A stretch of 45,704 bases of DNA from SAR116 cluster bacterium AG-321-K23 (GCA_003284565.1 QBXO01000014.1:1-45704); one strand, 5' to 3'; counted from the stretch's first letter, positions 34,713 to 44,464 are shown. A program made the numbers and translations. The notes: a model not told the origin generated them from the sequence alone.

Positions 34713-36782
34713 ATGAGACTTGCTATTGATATTGGAGGAACTTTTACAGATATAGTTTTAGAAGACAACACTAATCTTTTAACTAAAAAAGTGCTTACTT
34801 CTTCATCGGAACCTGAAGTAGCAGTGATTCAAGGCGTAGTAGAACTATTACAAGAAAATAAAATCAATGCGTCAGATATAAATATGATTATACATGGTAC
34901 TACTTTAGCAACAAATGCAGTTATTGAAAGAAAAGGTGCAAAAACTTGTTTTGTTACCACAGAGGGTTTTAGGGATGTTTTAGATATTGGTTATGAAAGC
35001 AGGTTTGATCAATATGACATACTTATTGAAAAAACAATGTCACTTGTTCCAAGAAAGCATAGATATGTAATAGAAGAAAGAACTGATATTAATGGAAATA
35101 TAATTAAGCCTATTAACACCCAACAATTTCAAAGTTTAGTTGATATAATTAAAAATGAAAAATTTGAAAGTATTGGAATTGGCTTTCTACATTCCTATGC
35201 TAATTCTAAAAATGAAAATGAACTTAAAGAATTTTTATTAAAACATTTAACAGATGTAGAGATAAGTATATCATCTGATGTCTGCCCAGAAATAAGAGAA
35301 TATGAACGTTTTACTACTACTGTAGTAAACTCTTACATAAAACCTTTAATTTCAACTTATTTAAAAAAATTAGATAGTGAATTAAGGCAAAAAGGTTTTA
35401 ATTGCCCCCTTTTATTGATGACCTCTGGAGGAACTTTAACTAATGTAATAAGTGCATGTAATAATCCAGTAAGATTAGTTGAATCAGGTCCTGCAGGTGG
35501 TGCTATTTTGGCAACATCTATTGCTGAAGATTTGAAATTAGATAAAGTAATATCGTTCGATATGGGAGGAACGACCGCTAAGATAACCATAATTGAAAAC
35601 CAGAAAGCGATTAAAGCAAGAGAATTTGAAGTTGACAGAAAAGCGAGATTTAAAAAAGGAAGTGGGCTACCTTTAAGAATTCCTGTAATTGAAATGGTAG
35701 AAATTGGTGCAGGGGGTGGATCAATTGCTCGAGTAAATAAGTTGGATCAAATAATCACTGGCCCAGACAGTGCTGGCTCAAACCCAGGCCCAGCATGCTA
35801 CTCCAACGGTGGAAACAATCCAACAATTACGGATGCAGACTTAGTAATAGGTAAGATTGATCCTGATAAATTTGCAGGGGGTAAAATAAAACTATCCAAA
35901 GAATTTGCTAAAAATGCAATTAAAAAAAATATCGGTCATAAGCTTAATGTAAAAACTGAAACGGCCGCATTAGCAATATCTGAAATTGTAGATGAGACCA
36001 TGTCAAATGCAGCAAGAGTCCATGCCGTTGAACAAGGTCATGAAACATCAAATAGAACTCTTATTGGATTTGGAGGGGCTGCTCCTCTTCATATCTCTAG
36101 AGTTGCAGAAAAATTAAGAGTAAAAAAAATAATCATCCCTACAAATGCAAGTGTTGGATCGGCTGTTGGCTTTTTAAAAGCTCCTGTTGGATATGAAGTA
36201 GTTAAAAGTCTTAGAATGTTATTAAATAAATTGAATATTGAAAAAGTTAATAATTTACTAACATTAATGAGGGATGAAGCAAAAAATATTATACAAAACA
36301 AGTCTGAAAATACAGATTATATTGAAGAACGTTTTGCATTTATGCGTTATGCTGGTCAAGGACACGAAATCAAAGTGCCTATAGAAAATGAAATATTATC
36401 TAATAAAGACGGAAACAAAATTAAAGAAACTTTTGAAGAAAATTACGAAAAATTATATTCTAGAATTCTTCCAAATGCTGACATAGAAATTTTAACTTGG
36501 TCTTTGTCATTATCCATTATAAATGAGAAATCAACTGAATCTCTAGAATTAGATTCTTATAAAAAAATCAAAGAAAATTCTCTAACTGATTTTTGTAATT
36601 ATGAAAGTGGAGAAAAAATTAAAATACCAAATTATGAAAGATCAAAGTTAAATCCAGGAGATTTTATAAATGGTCAATGTATAATTACAGAAGATCAAAC
36701 TACAATAGTTGTTTCTAATAATTTTAATACAAAAGTTTTGAGTAATAATTTTTTACAAATGGAACATATAGACAATGAATGA
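34713..36782 (+). CDS. hyuA: Hydantoinase/oxoprolinase subunit A
   Basis: This 689-residue ATP-binding subunit of the HyuA/oxoprolinase/acetone-carboxylase family drives ATP-dependent opening of a cyclic amide such as a hydantoin or 5-oxoproline. The N-terminal ASKHA phosphate loop R-L-A-I-D-I-G-G-T-F-T-D is at residues 2-13; H-G-T-T-L-A-T-N-A near 62, F-D-M-G-G-T-T-A-K near 288 and G-A-G-G-G-S-I near 332 complete the nucleotide site. AGAGGAT lies upstream. The stop overlaps the hyuB start as ATGAATGA. With a TRAP importer in front, the pair probably takes up and opens a carboxylated ring compound; the substrate is not determined by these motifs. Confidence 0.9.
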   Translation: MRLAIDIGGTFTDIVLEDNTNLLTKKVLTSSSEPEVAVIQGVVELLQENKINASDINMIIHGTTLATNAVIERKGAKTCFVTTEGFRDVLDIGYESRFDQYDILIEKTMSLVPRKHRYVIEERTDINGNIIKPINTQQFQSLVDIIKNEKFESIGIGFLHSYANSKNENELKEFLLKHLTDVEISISSDVCPEIREYERFTTTVVNSYIKPLISTYLKKLDSELRQKGFNCPLLLMTSGGTLTNVISACNNPVRLVESGPAGGAILATSIAEDLKLDKVISFDMGGTTAKITIIENQKAIKAREFEVDRKARFKKGSGLPLRIPVIEMVEIGAGGGSIARVNKLDQIITGPDSAGSNPGPACYSNGGNNPTITDADLVIGKIDPDKFAGGKIKLSKEFAKNAIKKNIGHKLNVKTETAALAISEIVDETMSNAARVHAVEQGHETSNRTLIGFGGAAPLHISRVAEKLRVKKIIIPTNASVGSAVGFLKAPVGYEVVKSLRMLLNKLNIEKVNNLLTLMRDEAKNIIQNKSENTDYIEERFAFMRYAGQGHEIKVPIENEILSNKDGNKIKETFEENYEKLYSRILPNADIEILTWSLSLSIINEKSTESLELDSYKKIKENSLTDFCNYESGEKIKIPNYERSKLNPGDFINGQCIITEDQTTIVVSNNFNTKVLSNNFLQMEHIDNE

Positions 36783-38403
36783 GAATAATTTAATTGATGA
36801 AAAAAATAATATTCAAAATCAAGTAATGTGGAATAGACTTCTTTCTGTTGTGGAAGAGCAAGGCCAAACACTAGTAAGAACTGCATTTAGTCCGATTGTC
36901 CGTGAATGTGGAGATATATCTGCAGGGGTGTTTGATTTAGAAGGTAGAATGATGGCTCAAGCAGTTACAGGTACTCCTGGTCATGTTAACTCTATGGCAG
37001 AGTCAGTTAAGCATTTCATCGATCATTTCCCATTAAATACAATGAATGAAGGAGACATTTTTATCACAAATGATCCTTGGATGGGAACAGGGCATTTGAA
37101 CGATTTTGTATTAACAACCCCTTGTTTCAAAGACAACAAAATTGTTGGTCTTTTTTCTTGTACATCCCATTTGACAGATATTGGTGGATTAGGAGTAGGT
37201 CCTGATGCTACTGATATACACATGGAGGGTTTTTATATACCTATGCTGAAATTAGCTGACAGAGGTGTAATGAATAAAACATTACTAAAACTAGTTAGCC
37301 AAAACACAAGACAACCAGTAGAAACAGAAGGAGATGTTTATTCATTGGCTGCATGTAATGATATAGGTTGCAATAGATTAGTTGAAATGATGAAAGAATT
37401 TGAAATTGATGATTTAAAAAGTTTATCTGATTTTATATATGACAAGTCATTATCTGCTGTTGAAAATGAAATTAAAAAAATCCCAAATGGTGTATATGAA
37501 AATTTTATGATGATAGATGGATTTGAAAAGGATATTAAATTAGAGGCCAAACTAAAAGTTTCAGATAAATCAATATCTGTTGATTATACTGGTACCTCTG
37601 AAAAATCTAAGTTTGGTATAAATGTACCATTATCATATACTAAAGCCTACACTTGTTTTGGATTAAGTTGTCTTGTAAGTGCAGAAATACCAAATAATGC
37701 AGGATCCCTAAAACCTTTTGAAATTGACGCGCCATTAGGTTCGATTTTAAACGCTCCATATCCCGCTGCAGTATGTGCAAGACATATTATTGGTCAAATG
37801 CTTCCAGATGTAGTTTTTGGTTGTTTAGAAAAAGCTGTACCAGAAAAAGTTCCTGCAGAAGGCGCTTCTTGTTTATGGAACATTACATTTCGTGGAAAGA
37901 CTGATAGGGGAGCTAACAATAACTCGTTATTTGCAGTCACTGCTGTAGTTAATGGTGGAACAGGTGCAAGACCAAACAAAGATGGATTATCAGCTACTGC
38001 CTATCCTTCAGGAGTAAGAGGCACACCAGTCGAAATAAATGAAGCTGTTGCTCCATTATTGTTCCTGAAAAAAGAATATAATCCAGGAAGTGGTGGAAAG
38101 GGAAAATATAACGGAGGATTAGGTCAAGTAATTGAAATTAAATCAGCAATTGATGAGGATATGGATCTTTTGGCCTCTTTTGACAGGATCAAATTTCCTG
38201 CGAGAGGTCGTTTAAATGGAGGAAACGGCAAACCTGGAAAAGTGTCAATCAAAGGTAAAGGAAAGTTAAATGGAAAAGGTACACAAATTATTAAAGCAGG
38301 TGACATACTTCAAATTCAAACACCTGGAGGTGCTGGTTATGGAAATTACTCGGAAAGAGAGCAGATTTTGTTAGATAAAGATTTAGAAAACGAATTTTTA
38401 TAA
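36775..38403 (+). CDS. hyuB: Hydantoinase/oxoprolinase subunit B
   Basis: This 542-residue catalytic partner of HyuA has the family N-terminus with R-T-A-F-S-P-I-V-R-E near residue 40, then D-I-S-A-G-V-F-D and G-T-P-G-H-V-N-S-M near 67. T-N-D-P-W-M-G-T-G-H near 99 and T-S-H-L-T-D-I-G-G near 130 carry likely metal ligands, and G-G-A-G-Y-G-N lies at the C-terminus. It overlaps hyuA by eight bases, so the two subunits are made together. The gene ends four bases from the convergent racemase-like gene with no terminator between. Confidence 0.9.
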   Translation: MNENNLIDEKNNIQNQVMWNRLLSVVEEQGQTLVRTAFSPIVRECGDISAGVFDLEGRMMAQAVTGTPGHVNSMAESVKHFIDHFPLNTMNEGDIFITNDPWMGTGHLNDFVLTTPCFKDNKIVGLFSCTSHLTDIGGLGVGPDATDIHMEGFYIPMLKLADRGVMNKTLLKLVSQNTRQPVETEGDVYSLAACNDIGCNRLVEMMKEFEIDDLKSLSDFIYDKSLSAVENEIKKIPNGVYENFMMIDGFEKDIKLEAKLKVSDKSISVDYTGTSEKSKFGINVPLSYTKAYTCFGLSCLVSAEIPNNAGSLKPFEIDAPLGSILNAPYPAAVCARHIIGQMLPDVVFGCLEKAVPEKVPAEGASCLWNITFRGKTDRGANNNSLFAVTAVVNGGTGARPNKDGLSATAYPSGVRGTPVEINEAVAPLLFLKKEYNPGSGGKGKYNGGLGQVIEIKSAIDEDMDLLASFDRIKFPARGRLNGGNGKPGKVSIKGKGKLNGKGTQIIKAGDILQIQTPGGAGYGNYSEREQILLDKDLENEFL

Positions 38404-38407
38404 TGAA

Positions 38408-39112
38408 TTAAATTGGTATTCCAAAATTTCTATTAGGTTTAGAAACAACTTTTTTTATTTGTAAATCCAATTTAGCAAAATTTTCCATCAAAGCTGTAGC
38501 TGCTGTTACACCTTCAATAATTGGTATGTTGAATTTTTTACTTAAATTTTTTGATAAATTATAAATACCTGGGCTAGTTATTATTATAGCTTCGGGACCA
38601 TCTTCAGTAATTGTTCTTTGAATTTCGTTATCTAATTTAATCAAATTAGATTTAGACATTGTATCCATATCTAGAACAGGAACTTCAATTGATTTTATAG
38701 ATGCGCACTTATGATCCATGTCATATTTAATTAAATTATTCTTTAAAGCTTCGTGTGAATGAGACAAATTAGTAATTACTGAAAATTTATTTGCAATTAT
38801 ATTAGCAGTATAAAAAGAAGCTTCACCTAAACCAATTATTTGTTTGGAAGTAATTTTTCTAATCGTATCGACACCAATATCTTCAAAAGAAACAATTATG
38901 AAAGCATCTGAAGAATTATTTTTTTCAACTGCTTTAATCAATTTTGAAATATTTATTGATTCACTATGAAGGTCAAAATAGTCTTCTTGAGAGTTTTTTT
39001 TGTTAATAAATAAACTAGAATCTTTGCCAATCACTCTTAAGGCACAATTCTTAATTTTTTCGTTTGATATTGCAGATGAGTAGGGATTAATTATACAAAT
39101 TTCAATGCTCAA
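38408..39112 (-). CDS. Second Asp/Glu/hydantoin racemase family protein lacking catalytic cysteines
   Basis: This 234-residue protein has the fold markers of hydantoin racemases: I-N-P-Y-S near residue 8, I-I-G-L-G-E-A near 92, and I-P-I-I-E-G-V-T-A-A near the C-terminus. The two catalytic cysteines are replaced: the A-C-F-G-D-P-G-L site reads V-S-F-E-D-I-G-V (Ser75), and the L-G-C-A-G-M site reads I-T-S-P-G-I (Ser180). Remaining cysteines at 6, 23 and 136 are not at those positions. It lies 11 bases after the BisC-like molybdoenzyme gene in the same operon. It is a separate branch from the protein at 30097-30846 and its reaction is unknown. Confidence 0.78.
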   Translation of the reverse strand: MSIEICIINPYSSAISNEKIKNCALRVIGKDSSLFINKKNSQEDYFDLHSESINISKLIKAVEKNNSSDAFIIVSFEDIGVDTIRKITSKQIIGLGEASFYTANIIANKFSVITNLSHSHEALKNNLIKYDMDHKCASIKSIEVPVLDMDTMSKSNLIKLDNEIQRTITEDGPEAIIITSPGIYNLSKNLSKKFNIPIIEGVTAATALMENFAKLDLQIKKVVSKPNRNFGIPI

Positions 39113-39123
39113 GTCGAAGTTCT

Positions 39124-41469
39124 CTATTTATTCACGATGTTAGGTTTATTAAAAACGCTAATTTCTGGTAACTCTTTAGTATATTTTTTAATTTCAACTA
39201 ATGTAGAGTGCGCAGATGGTCCTTGAGCTAGGGAGGATGTACCAATATCTTCAGTTAAAACGTTTGGGTTCCCGTGTATACAGTATGCACCATCGTCAAT
39301 AGGGTCATACCAAGCACCTACGGGAAGAAATACCACACCCTTCATTACTTCTTCACTAACTATAACCCCAGCAAGGCATTTACCTCTTTTATTAAAAACT
39401 TCAACAATATCTCCATTTTCTAATCTTCTTGTTTGAGCATCCTGCGGATGAATCTTTATTGGTTCTCTTCCTCGTATTTTTTTATTTTGGCTTTCGAAAC
39501 CATTATCAAGTTGACTATGCAATCTATTATGGGGTTGTCCTGATATAAGTTGAAGCGGGAATTGTTTTGTTAAATTTGATCCTAGCCATTCTTCTTGCTC
39601 CAACCAAGCTGGATGACCAGGACAGTCCTTATAATTAAAACTATCTATTGTTTCAGAAAAAATTTCTATTTTCCCTGAAGGTGTTGGTATAGGGTTTTTT
39701 TCAGGATCTATTCTAAATTGTTCTAATAAAATTGTTTGCTTTTTGGGAGATAATACTTCTTGAAAGCCATTTTTCCAAAATTTATCAAACTCAGGTAAAG
39801 TAAAGCCTTCTTCTTTAGCTTTGTTTTTTGATTCTTCCCAAATAAATCTTAACCATTTATCTTCGTCTTTACCTTCAGTAAATTTATCTTTGAAATTTAA
39901 TTTTGAAGAAATTTCAGAAAAGATTTCATAGTCTGATTTTGCCTCTCCTACAGGTTCAATTGCTTTGTGCATTGGTGAAATGGTTTGATCCCAATGTTTA
40001 ATACTTATATCATTTCTTTCTAAAGAGGTTGTTGCTGGTAATATTATGTCTGAGTGTCTTGCAAGACTATTCCACCAGATTTCATTGACAATTATAGTGT
40101 CTGGTTGTTTGAATGCTCTAACTAGCTTCTTTAAGTTCATCTGATGATGAAAAGGATTACCACCTGCCCAATATACCAGCTTTATATCTGGATATTTGAT
40201 TTCTTTGCCATTATAGGAAAAAACTTTTCCTGGTTGTAATAGCATGTCTGAAATTCTAGCCACTGGAATAAATTCAGAGACAGGATTTTTGAATTGTTCT
40301 AAAGAAGGCCACTTAAAATATTGAACTGGATTTCCAATACCATTCTCAGCACTGTATCCAAGGCCAAAACCTCCACCAGGAAGTCCTATTTGTCCTAACA
40401 TACATGCAAGAACAGTTATCATCCAATGTGGTTGTTCACCATACTGCTGACGTTGAAGGGCCCAAGCTCCAGTAATCATTGTTCTGTGCAATGACATTTT
40501 CTTTGCTAAGTTATATATTGTATTGCTTGGAACACCTGTAATCTTAGAAGCCCAGAAGGGTGTTTTTGCCTTACCGTCAGATATACCCTTTAGGTATTGA
40601 AGGAATTTGTCGTAACCAACACAATATTTATTTAAAAAATCTTTATCAGCCAAACTTTCTGTTTCTAAAATAAATGCAATTCCAAGCATTAATGCTGTAT
40701 CTGTGCCTGGTCTTATTTTAACCCATTCAGCCTTACTTAGAATATCAGCTTCCATTTCCATTGGGCTAATATTGATAAATTCTATACCTTTTTGAGCACA
40801 TTTTTTTATGTATTCTTTGGTTGTGTGTTTTCCAACTCCTCCCGAGGTAACCTGAGCATTTTTCAAGGGTAATCCACCAAACATAACTATTAATTCAGAA
40901 TTATCTTTGATATTATTCCAATCAGTGTGTGTATCAAGAAATTGTCGATATGAGATGCCAATCACATGAGGCATAATTGTTTCACTTGCTGCATAAGAAT
41001 AGGTGTTTACTGACTTAGTATATCCACCATAACAGTTAAAAAATCTATGAAGTTGACTTTGGGCGTGATGAAATCTTCCAGCAGAACCCCAGCCATAGGA
41101 GCCTGCAAAGAAGGCCTTGTTTTTATACTTTTTTTTGACCCTGTTTAACTCAAAAGCAACAATATCAATTGCCTCTTCCCAACTAACAGGTACAAAATTA
41201 TCTAAACCTCTTTTTTCCCTACTTCGCTTTCCAGTCAATGACATTTTACTATTCGCTAATTCTTTTCTTATTTCTCTAAGATAACCTTTTCGAATATGTG
41301 GGACCCTTATTCTTAATTCATCGTTAATACTGTCAATAATGCCATTAGCTATCTTTGAAGGGTCTCTATCATTTTCATAAGGACGCACGCCAATAATCTT
41401 TTCATTTTCTATTTCAGCGTAATAACTACCCCAATGGAATGATGTTGGTTTTTTTGTTTTACTTGGCAT
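39124..41469 (-). CDS. Molybdopterin-dependent oxidoreductase, BisC/TorZ-like (DMSO reductase family)
   Basis: This molybdoenzyme of about 781 residues uses bis-molybdopterin and resembles biotin sulfoxide and TMAO/DMSO reductases. Near the N-terminus S-Y-G-W-G-S-A-G-R-F-H-H is followed by Y-S-Y-A-A-S with Ser158 as likely molybdenum ligand; W-A-L-Q-R-Q-Q-Y-G-E-Q-P-H-W and G-L-P-G-G-G-F-G are cofactor-binding regions. There is no N-terminal iron-sulfur cysteine motif and no twin-arginine signal, so it is cytoplasmic like BisC. I chose ATG at 41469 because AGGGGTAGGT lies directly upstream; an ATG six codons earlier lacks this. It sits between a FAD/iron-sulfur dehydrogenase gene and a racemase-like gene. 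Methionine or biotin sulfoxide, or an N-oxide, are possible substrates. Confidence 0.87.
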   Translation of the reverse strand: MPSKTKKPTSFHWGSYYAEIENEKIIGVRPYENDRDPSKIANGIIDSINDELRIRVPHIRKGYLREIRKELANSKMSLTGKRSREKRGLDNFVPVSWEEAIDIVAFELNRVKKKYKNKAFFAGSYGWGSAGRFHHAQSQLHRFFNCYGGYTKSVNTYSYAASETIMPHVIGISYRQFLDTHTDWNNIKDNSELIVMFGGLPLKNAQVTSGGVGKHTTKEYIKKCAQKGIEFINISPMEMEADILSKAEWVKIRPGTDTALMLGIAFILETESLADKDFLNKYCVGYDKFLQYLKGISDGKAKTPFWASKITGVPSNTIYNLAKKMSLHRTMITGAWALQRQQYGEQPHWMITVLACMLGQIGLPGGGFGLGYSAENGIGNPVQYFKWPSLEQFKNPVSEFIPVARISDMLLQPGKVFSYNGKEIKYPDIKLVYWAGGNPFHHQMNLKKLVRAFKQPDTIIVNEIWWNSLARHSDIILPATTSLERNDISIKHWDQTISPMHKAIEPVGEAKSDYEIFSEISSKLNFKDKFTEGKDEDKWLRFIWEESKNKAKEEGFTLPEFDKFWKNGFQEVLSPKKQTILLEQFRIDPEKNPIPTPSGKIEIFSETIDSFNYKDCPGHPAWLEQEEWLGSNLTKQFPLQLISGQPHNRLHSQLDNGFESQNKKIRGREPIKIHPQDAQTRRLENGDIVEVFNKRGKCLAGVIVSEEVMKGVVFLPVGAWYDPIDDGAYCIHGNPNVLTEDIGTSSLAQGPSAHSTLVEIKKYTKELPEISVFNKPNIVNK

Positions 41470-41509
41470 ACCTACCCCTTCAAACAATAGATTAGATCTT
41501 AAATTGTTT

Positions 41510-44464
41510 TTAGTAAATTATATTTTCATCTAGAAACTTTGCTAGATGAACAGCTTCTCTATTAAGTCCGTCTTTAATCTGACACCTACATGATGTTCCG
41601 TCGGCTATTACAATTACATCATTTGAATTATTTTTAATTTTGGGAAATAGTCTTTCATTTGCCATTTTCATTGAAATATCATAAGTGTCTTTTCCATAAC
41701 CAAACGAACCGGCCATGCCACAACAACTTGTCTGAATATTTTCAACTTCTAATCCTTCAATTTTATCTAATAAATTTTCAATAGGTTTGACAGCATCAAA
41801 AGCTTTTTGATGGCAATGACCATGAAGTAGAACTTTTTTGTTTATGCTTTTAAATTTTATTTTTTTACTTTTCTTGAATAGTAATTCCTCAAAAGTATAA
41901 GAATTATTTTTTAAGTATTGAGTATCCTCACTTTTAATTAAATTTGGGATTTCATCTCTAAATGATAGTATGCAAGATGGTTCTAACCCAACAACAGAAA
42001 TACCTTGCTTGAGGTATGGTCTGAAAGCATTCAATATATTCAACATTTCATTTTTAGCGTTATCTATCAGACCATTGCTTAAATAAGTTCTGCCACAACA
42101 TAATATTTTACTTGAATTTGGTAATATAGGTATGAATGGATAATATCCTGCTTTTTTCAAAACTTTTATGGCAGATCTAACATTTTCTGGTTCATAATAC
42201 CTATTGAAAGTATCAACAAATAAAATAACTGGAGTTGTATTTTTAATTTCATTTAAATTATTTGGTAATTCTTTATTTTTAAAATAATTATTCCTCCACT
42301 TAGGAAGAGGCCTCTTAGATGTAAATCCAAGAAACACTTCACTAAGCTTTGCTAATCCTGGCAGTTTGTCTCTTAAATTCATAATTAGGGAAAACTTTGA
42401 AACTATTGGAGCATAGTAAGGAAGGTATGCTACAAGTTTACTAAATAGGTCTAAACCAAATTTTTTTGCTCTAAGAGATGATATTTCAATTTTCATCTTT
42501 GACATATCAACACCTGTTGGACATTCACGTTTGCACGCTTTACAAGAAACACAAAGTTTCATAGTATCATCCATTTTTTCACTTGTTAATGCATCTTTTC
42601 CAAGCTGTCCTGAAAGTGCTAATCTAAGTGAATTGGCTCTTCCTCTGGTAGAGTCTTTTTCGTCTTTAGTTACTCTAAAAGACGGACACATTACACCACC
42701 GTCTAATTTTCTACATGAGCCATTATTATTACACATTTCAATAGCTCCTTGGAAACCACCACTTGCGCCTGTCCAAGAAGACCAATCTAAAATTGTATTA
42801 ATATTTTGAGCATTATACGAGGGTGCATATCGGAAAAGATTTCTGCTATCTAATTTAGGAGCATCCACAATTTTTCCTGGATTAAAAATATTAAATGGAT
42901 CAAACGAATTTTTAATGATTTTAAAAATGTTTATCATTTTCTTACCGAACATTACTTCATTAAATTCAGAACGGGCAATACCATCACCATGCTCACCAGA
43001 ATACGATCCATTAAATTTTTTAACTAAAGAACTTGTTTCATTAGCAATATTTCTCATTTTTTCCACATCATCTTGGATTTTCATGTTTAAAACAGGTCTC
43101 ACATGTAAACAACCGACGGAGGCATGAGCATACCAAGTGCCCTTAACATTGTATTTGTCAAAAATTTTATTTAATCCGTTGGTATATTCGGCTAAGTCTT
43201 TTAGTTCTACTGCACAGTCTTCAATGAATGAAACTGGTTTTGCATCGTCTTTCATTGACATCATAATATTTAAACCAGATTTTCTCATTTCACTAACTTT
43301 AGACTGAAGATTATCATCTATGACATCTATAACACCGCCATTTTTTTTGCTTTTATTCCAAGAATATCCTAGGTCGCTCATTAGTAGATGGAGTTTTTTT
43401 AATCTACGATGGTTCTCATCCATTTCCTCTTCTGCAAACTCAACAAGAAGTAGAGATTTTGGATTACCGTTTACAACAGCCTCTACAGTAGGTTTAAACA
43501 TGTCAATTTTTTGAGCTAGACTTATCATAGTATCATCTACTAATTCGACAGCAACCGGATTTAATGGCACTATATATTGAGCAGCATCCATTGCTTCGTA
43601 AAAGGATGGGAAATGACATACTCCCATTATTTTTTTTGAAGGAAGTGGAGACAATTTAAGAGTTATTGCAGATGAATAAGCCAGTGTACCTTCTGATCCA
43701 ACCAACAAGTGAGACAAATTAATTCCATCACCTACTTTGCCATAAGGTCTGTTAGCCATAGCATCAGGAAGCAATGCATCAATATTATAACCACCAACTC
43801 TTCTTAGAACATTAGGAAATTTATCCAAAATTTCTTTTTGATTATCTGTAGCTAGTTTTTGAAGGTTATTAATAATTTCAGGTGCTACTCCATTACTTAG
43901 TGGAAGACTATTATTTTCTATTTTTCCAAAGTTATAAGTTGATCCGTCAAATAAAATAGCTTCAATATCAATAACGTTGTCTCTCATCATGCCATATCTT
44001 ATTGATCTCCCACCACAACTGTTATTACCCGTCATGCCTCCTATTGTTGCTCTACTTGAAGTCGAAACATCAACTGGAAACCACAAACCATATGGTTTTA
44101 AAAAACGATTAAGTTCATCCAACACAATACCAGGCTCAACCACACAGGTCATACTTTCTTTGTCAAATTCTAAAACTTTGTTAAGATATTTTGAATTGTC
44201 AATCACTATGGCATTATTAACAGTTTGACCACATTGAGAGGTGCCGCCGCCACGAGCTAGAATTGGAACTTTACTTTCTCGAGCATAATTTATTGTTTCA
44301 ATTAAATCAGACTTTGATTTTGGTATTAAAACCCCAAATGGCATCATCTGATATATTGACGCATCAGTAGCATATCTACCTTTATTAAAATCATCAGAAT
44401 AAACTTCCGCAGAAGTTTTTCTTTCTAATGTATTGAGTAATTGATCGATATGACCATCTGGCAT
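41510..44464 (-). CDS. FAD-binding and Fe-S 2-hydroxyacid dehydrogenase (YdiJ/GlcD-GlcF fusion type)
   Basis: This 984-residue enzyme joins a GlcD-like FAD domain to a GlcF-like iron-sulfur part, as in YdiJ, and oxidises D-2-hydroxy acids such as D-2-hydroxyglutarate or D-lactate. The FAD domain has A-R-G-G-G-T-S-Q-C-G near residue 70 and G-G-M-T-G-N-N-S-C-G-G near 127. C-N-N-N-G-S-C-R followed by M-C-P near 575-592, and C-V-S-C-K-A-C-K-R-E-C-P near 638-650, are cluster ligands. Two CCG motifs (near 790 and 915) give the C-terminal cysteine-rich domains. AAGG precedes the ATG. It is the first gene of a minus operon and diverges from the aminotransferase; a link to glyoxylate or hydroxyacid metabolism is plausible. 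Confidence 0.87.
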   Translation of the reverse strand: MPDGHIDQLLNTLERKTSAEVYSDDFNKGRYATDASIYQMMPFGVLIPKSKSDLIETINYARESKVPILARGGGTSQCGQTVNNAIVIDNSKYLNKVLEFDKESMTCVVEPGIVLDELNRFLKPYGLWFPVDVSTSSRATIGGMTGNNSCGGRSIRYGMMRDNVIDIEAILFDGSTYNFGKIENNSLPLSNGVAPEIINNLQKLATDNQKEILDKFPNVLRRVGGYNIDALLPDAMANRPYGKVGDGINLSHLLVGSEGTLAYSSAITLKLSPLPSKKIMGVCHFPSFYEAMDAAQYIVPLNPVAVELVDDTMISLAQKIDMFKPTVEAVVNGNPKSLLLVEFAEEEMDENHRRLKKLHLLMSDLGYSWNKSKKNGGVIDVIDDNLQSKVSEMRKSGLNIMMSMKDDAKPVSFIEDCAVELKDLAEYTNGLNKIFDKYNVKGTWYAHASVGCLHVRPVLNMKIQDDVEKMRNIANETSSLVKKFNGSYSGEHGDGIARSEFNEVMFGKKMINIFKIIKNSFDPFNIFNPGKIVDAPKLDSRNLFRYAPSYNAQNINTILDWSSWTGASGGFQGAIEMCNNNGSCRKLDGGVMCPSFRVTKDEKDSTRGRANSLRLALSGQLGKDALTSEKMDDTMKLCVSCKACKRECPTGVDMSKMKIEISSLRAKKFGLDLFSKLVAYLPYYAPIVSKFSLIMNLRDKLPGLAKLSEVFLGFTSKRPLPKWRNNYFKNKELPNNLNEIKNTTPVILFVDTFNRYYEPENVRSAIKVLKKAGYYPFIPILPNSSKILCCGRTYLSNGLIDNAKNEMLNILNAFRPYLKQGISVVGLEPSCILSFRDEIPNLIKSEDTQYLKNNSYTFEELLFKKSKKIKFKSINKKVLLHGHCHQKAFDAVKPIENLLDKIEGLEVENIQTSCCGMAGSFGYGKDTYDISMKMANERLFPKIKNNSNDVIVIADGTSCRCQIKDGLNREAVHLAKFLDENIIY

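Noticed and set aside
35357-37979. Long antisense open frames inside hyuA and hyuB, and similar ones inside the YdiJ-like, alc and NCS2 genes
   Set aside because: They lie opposite strongly conserved coding sequence, have no ribosome-binding sites and no recognisable domains, so they are shadows of the real genes.
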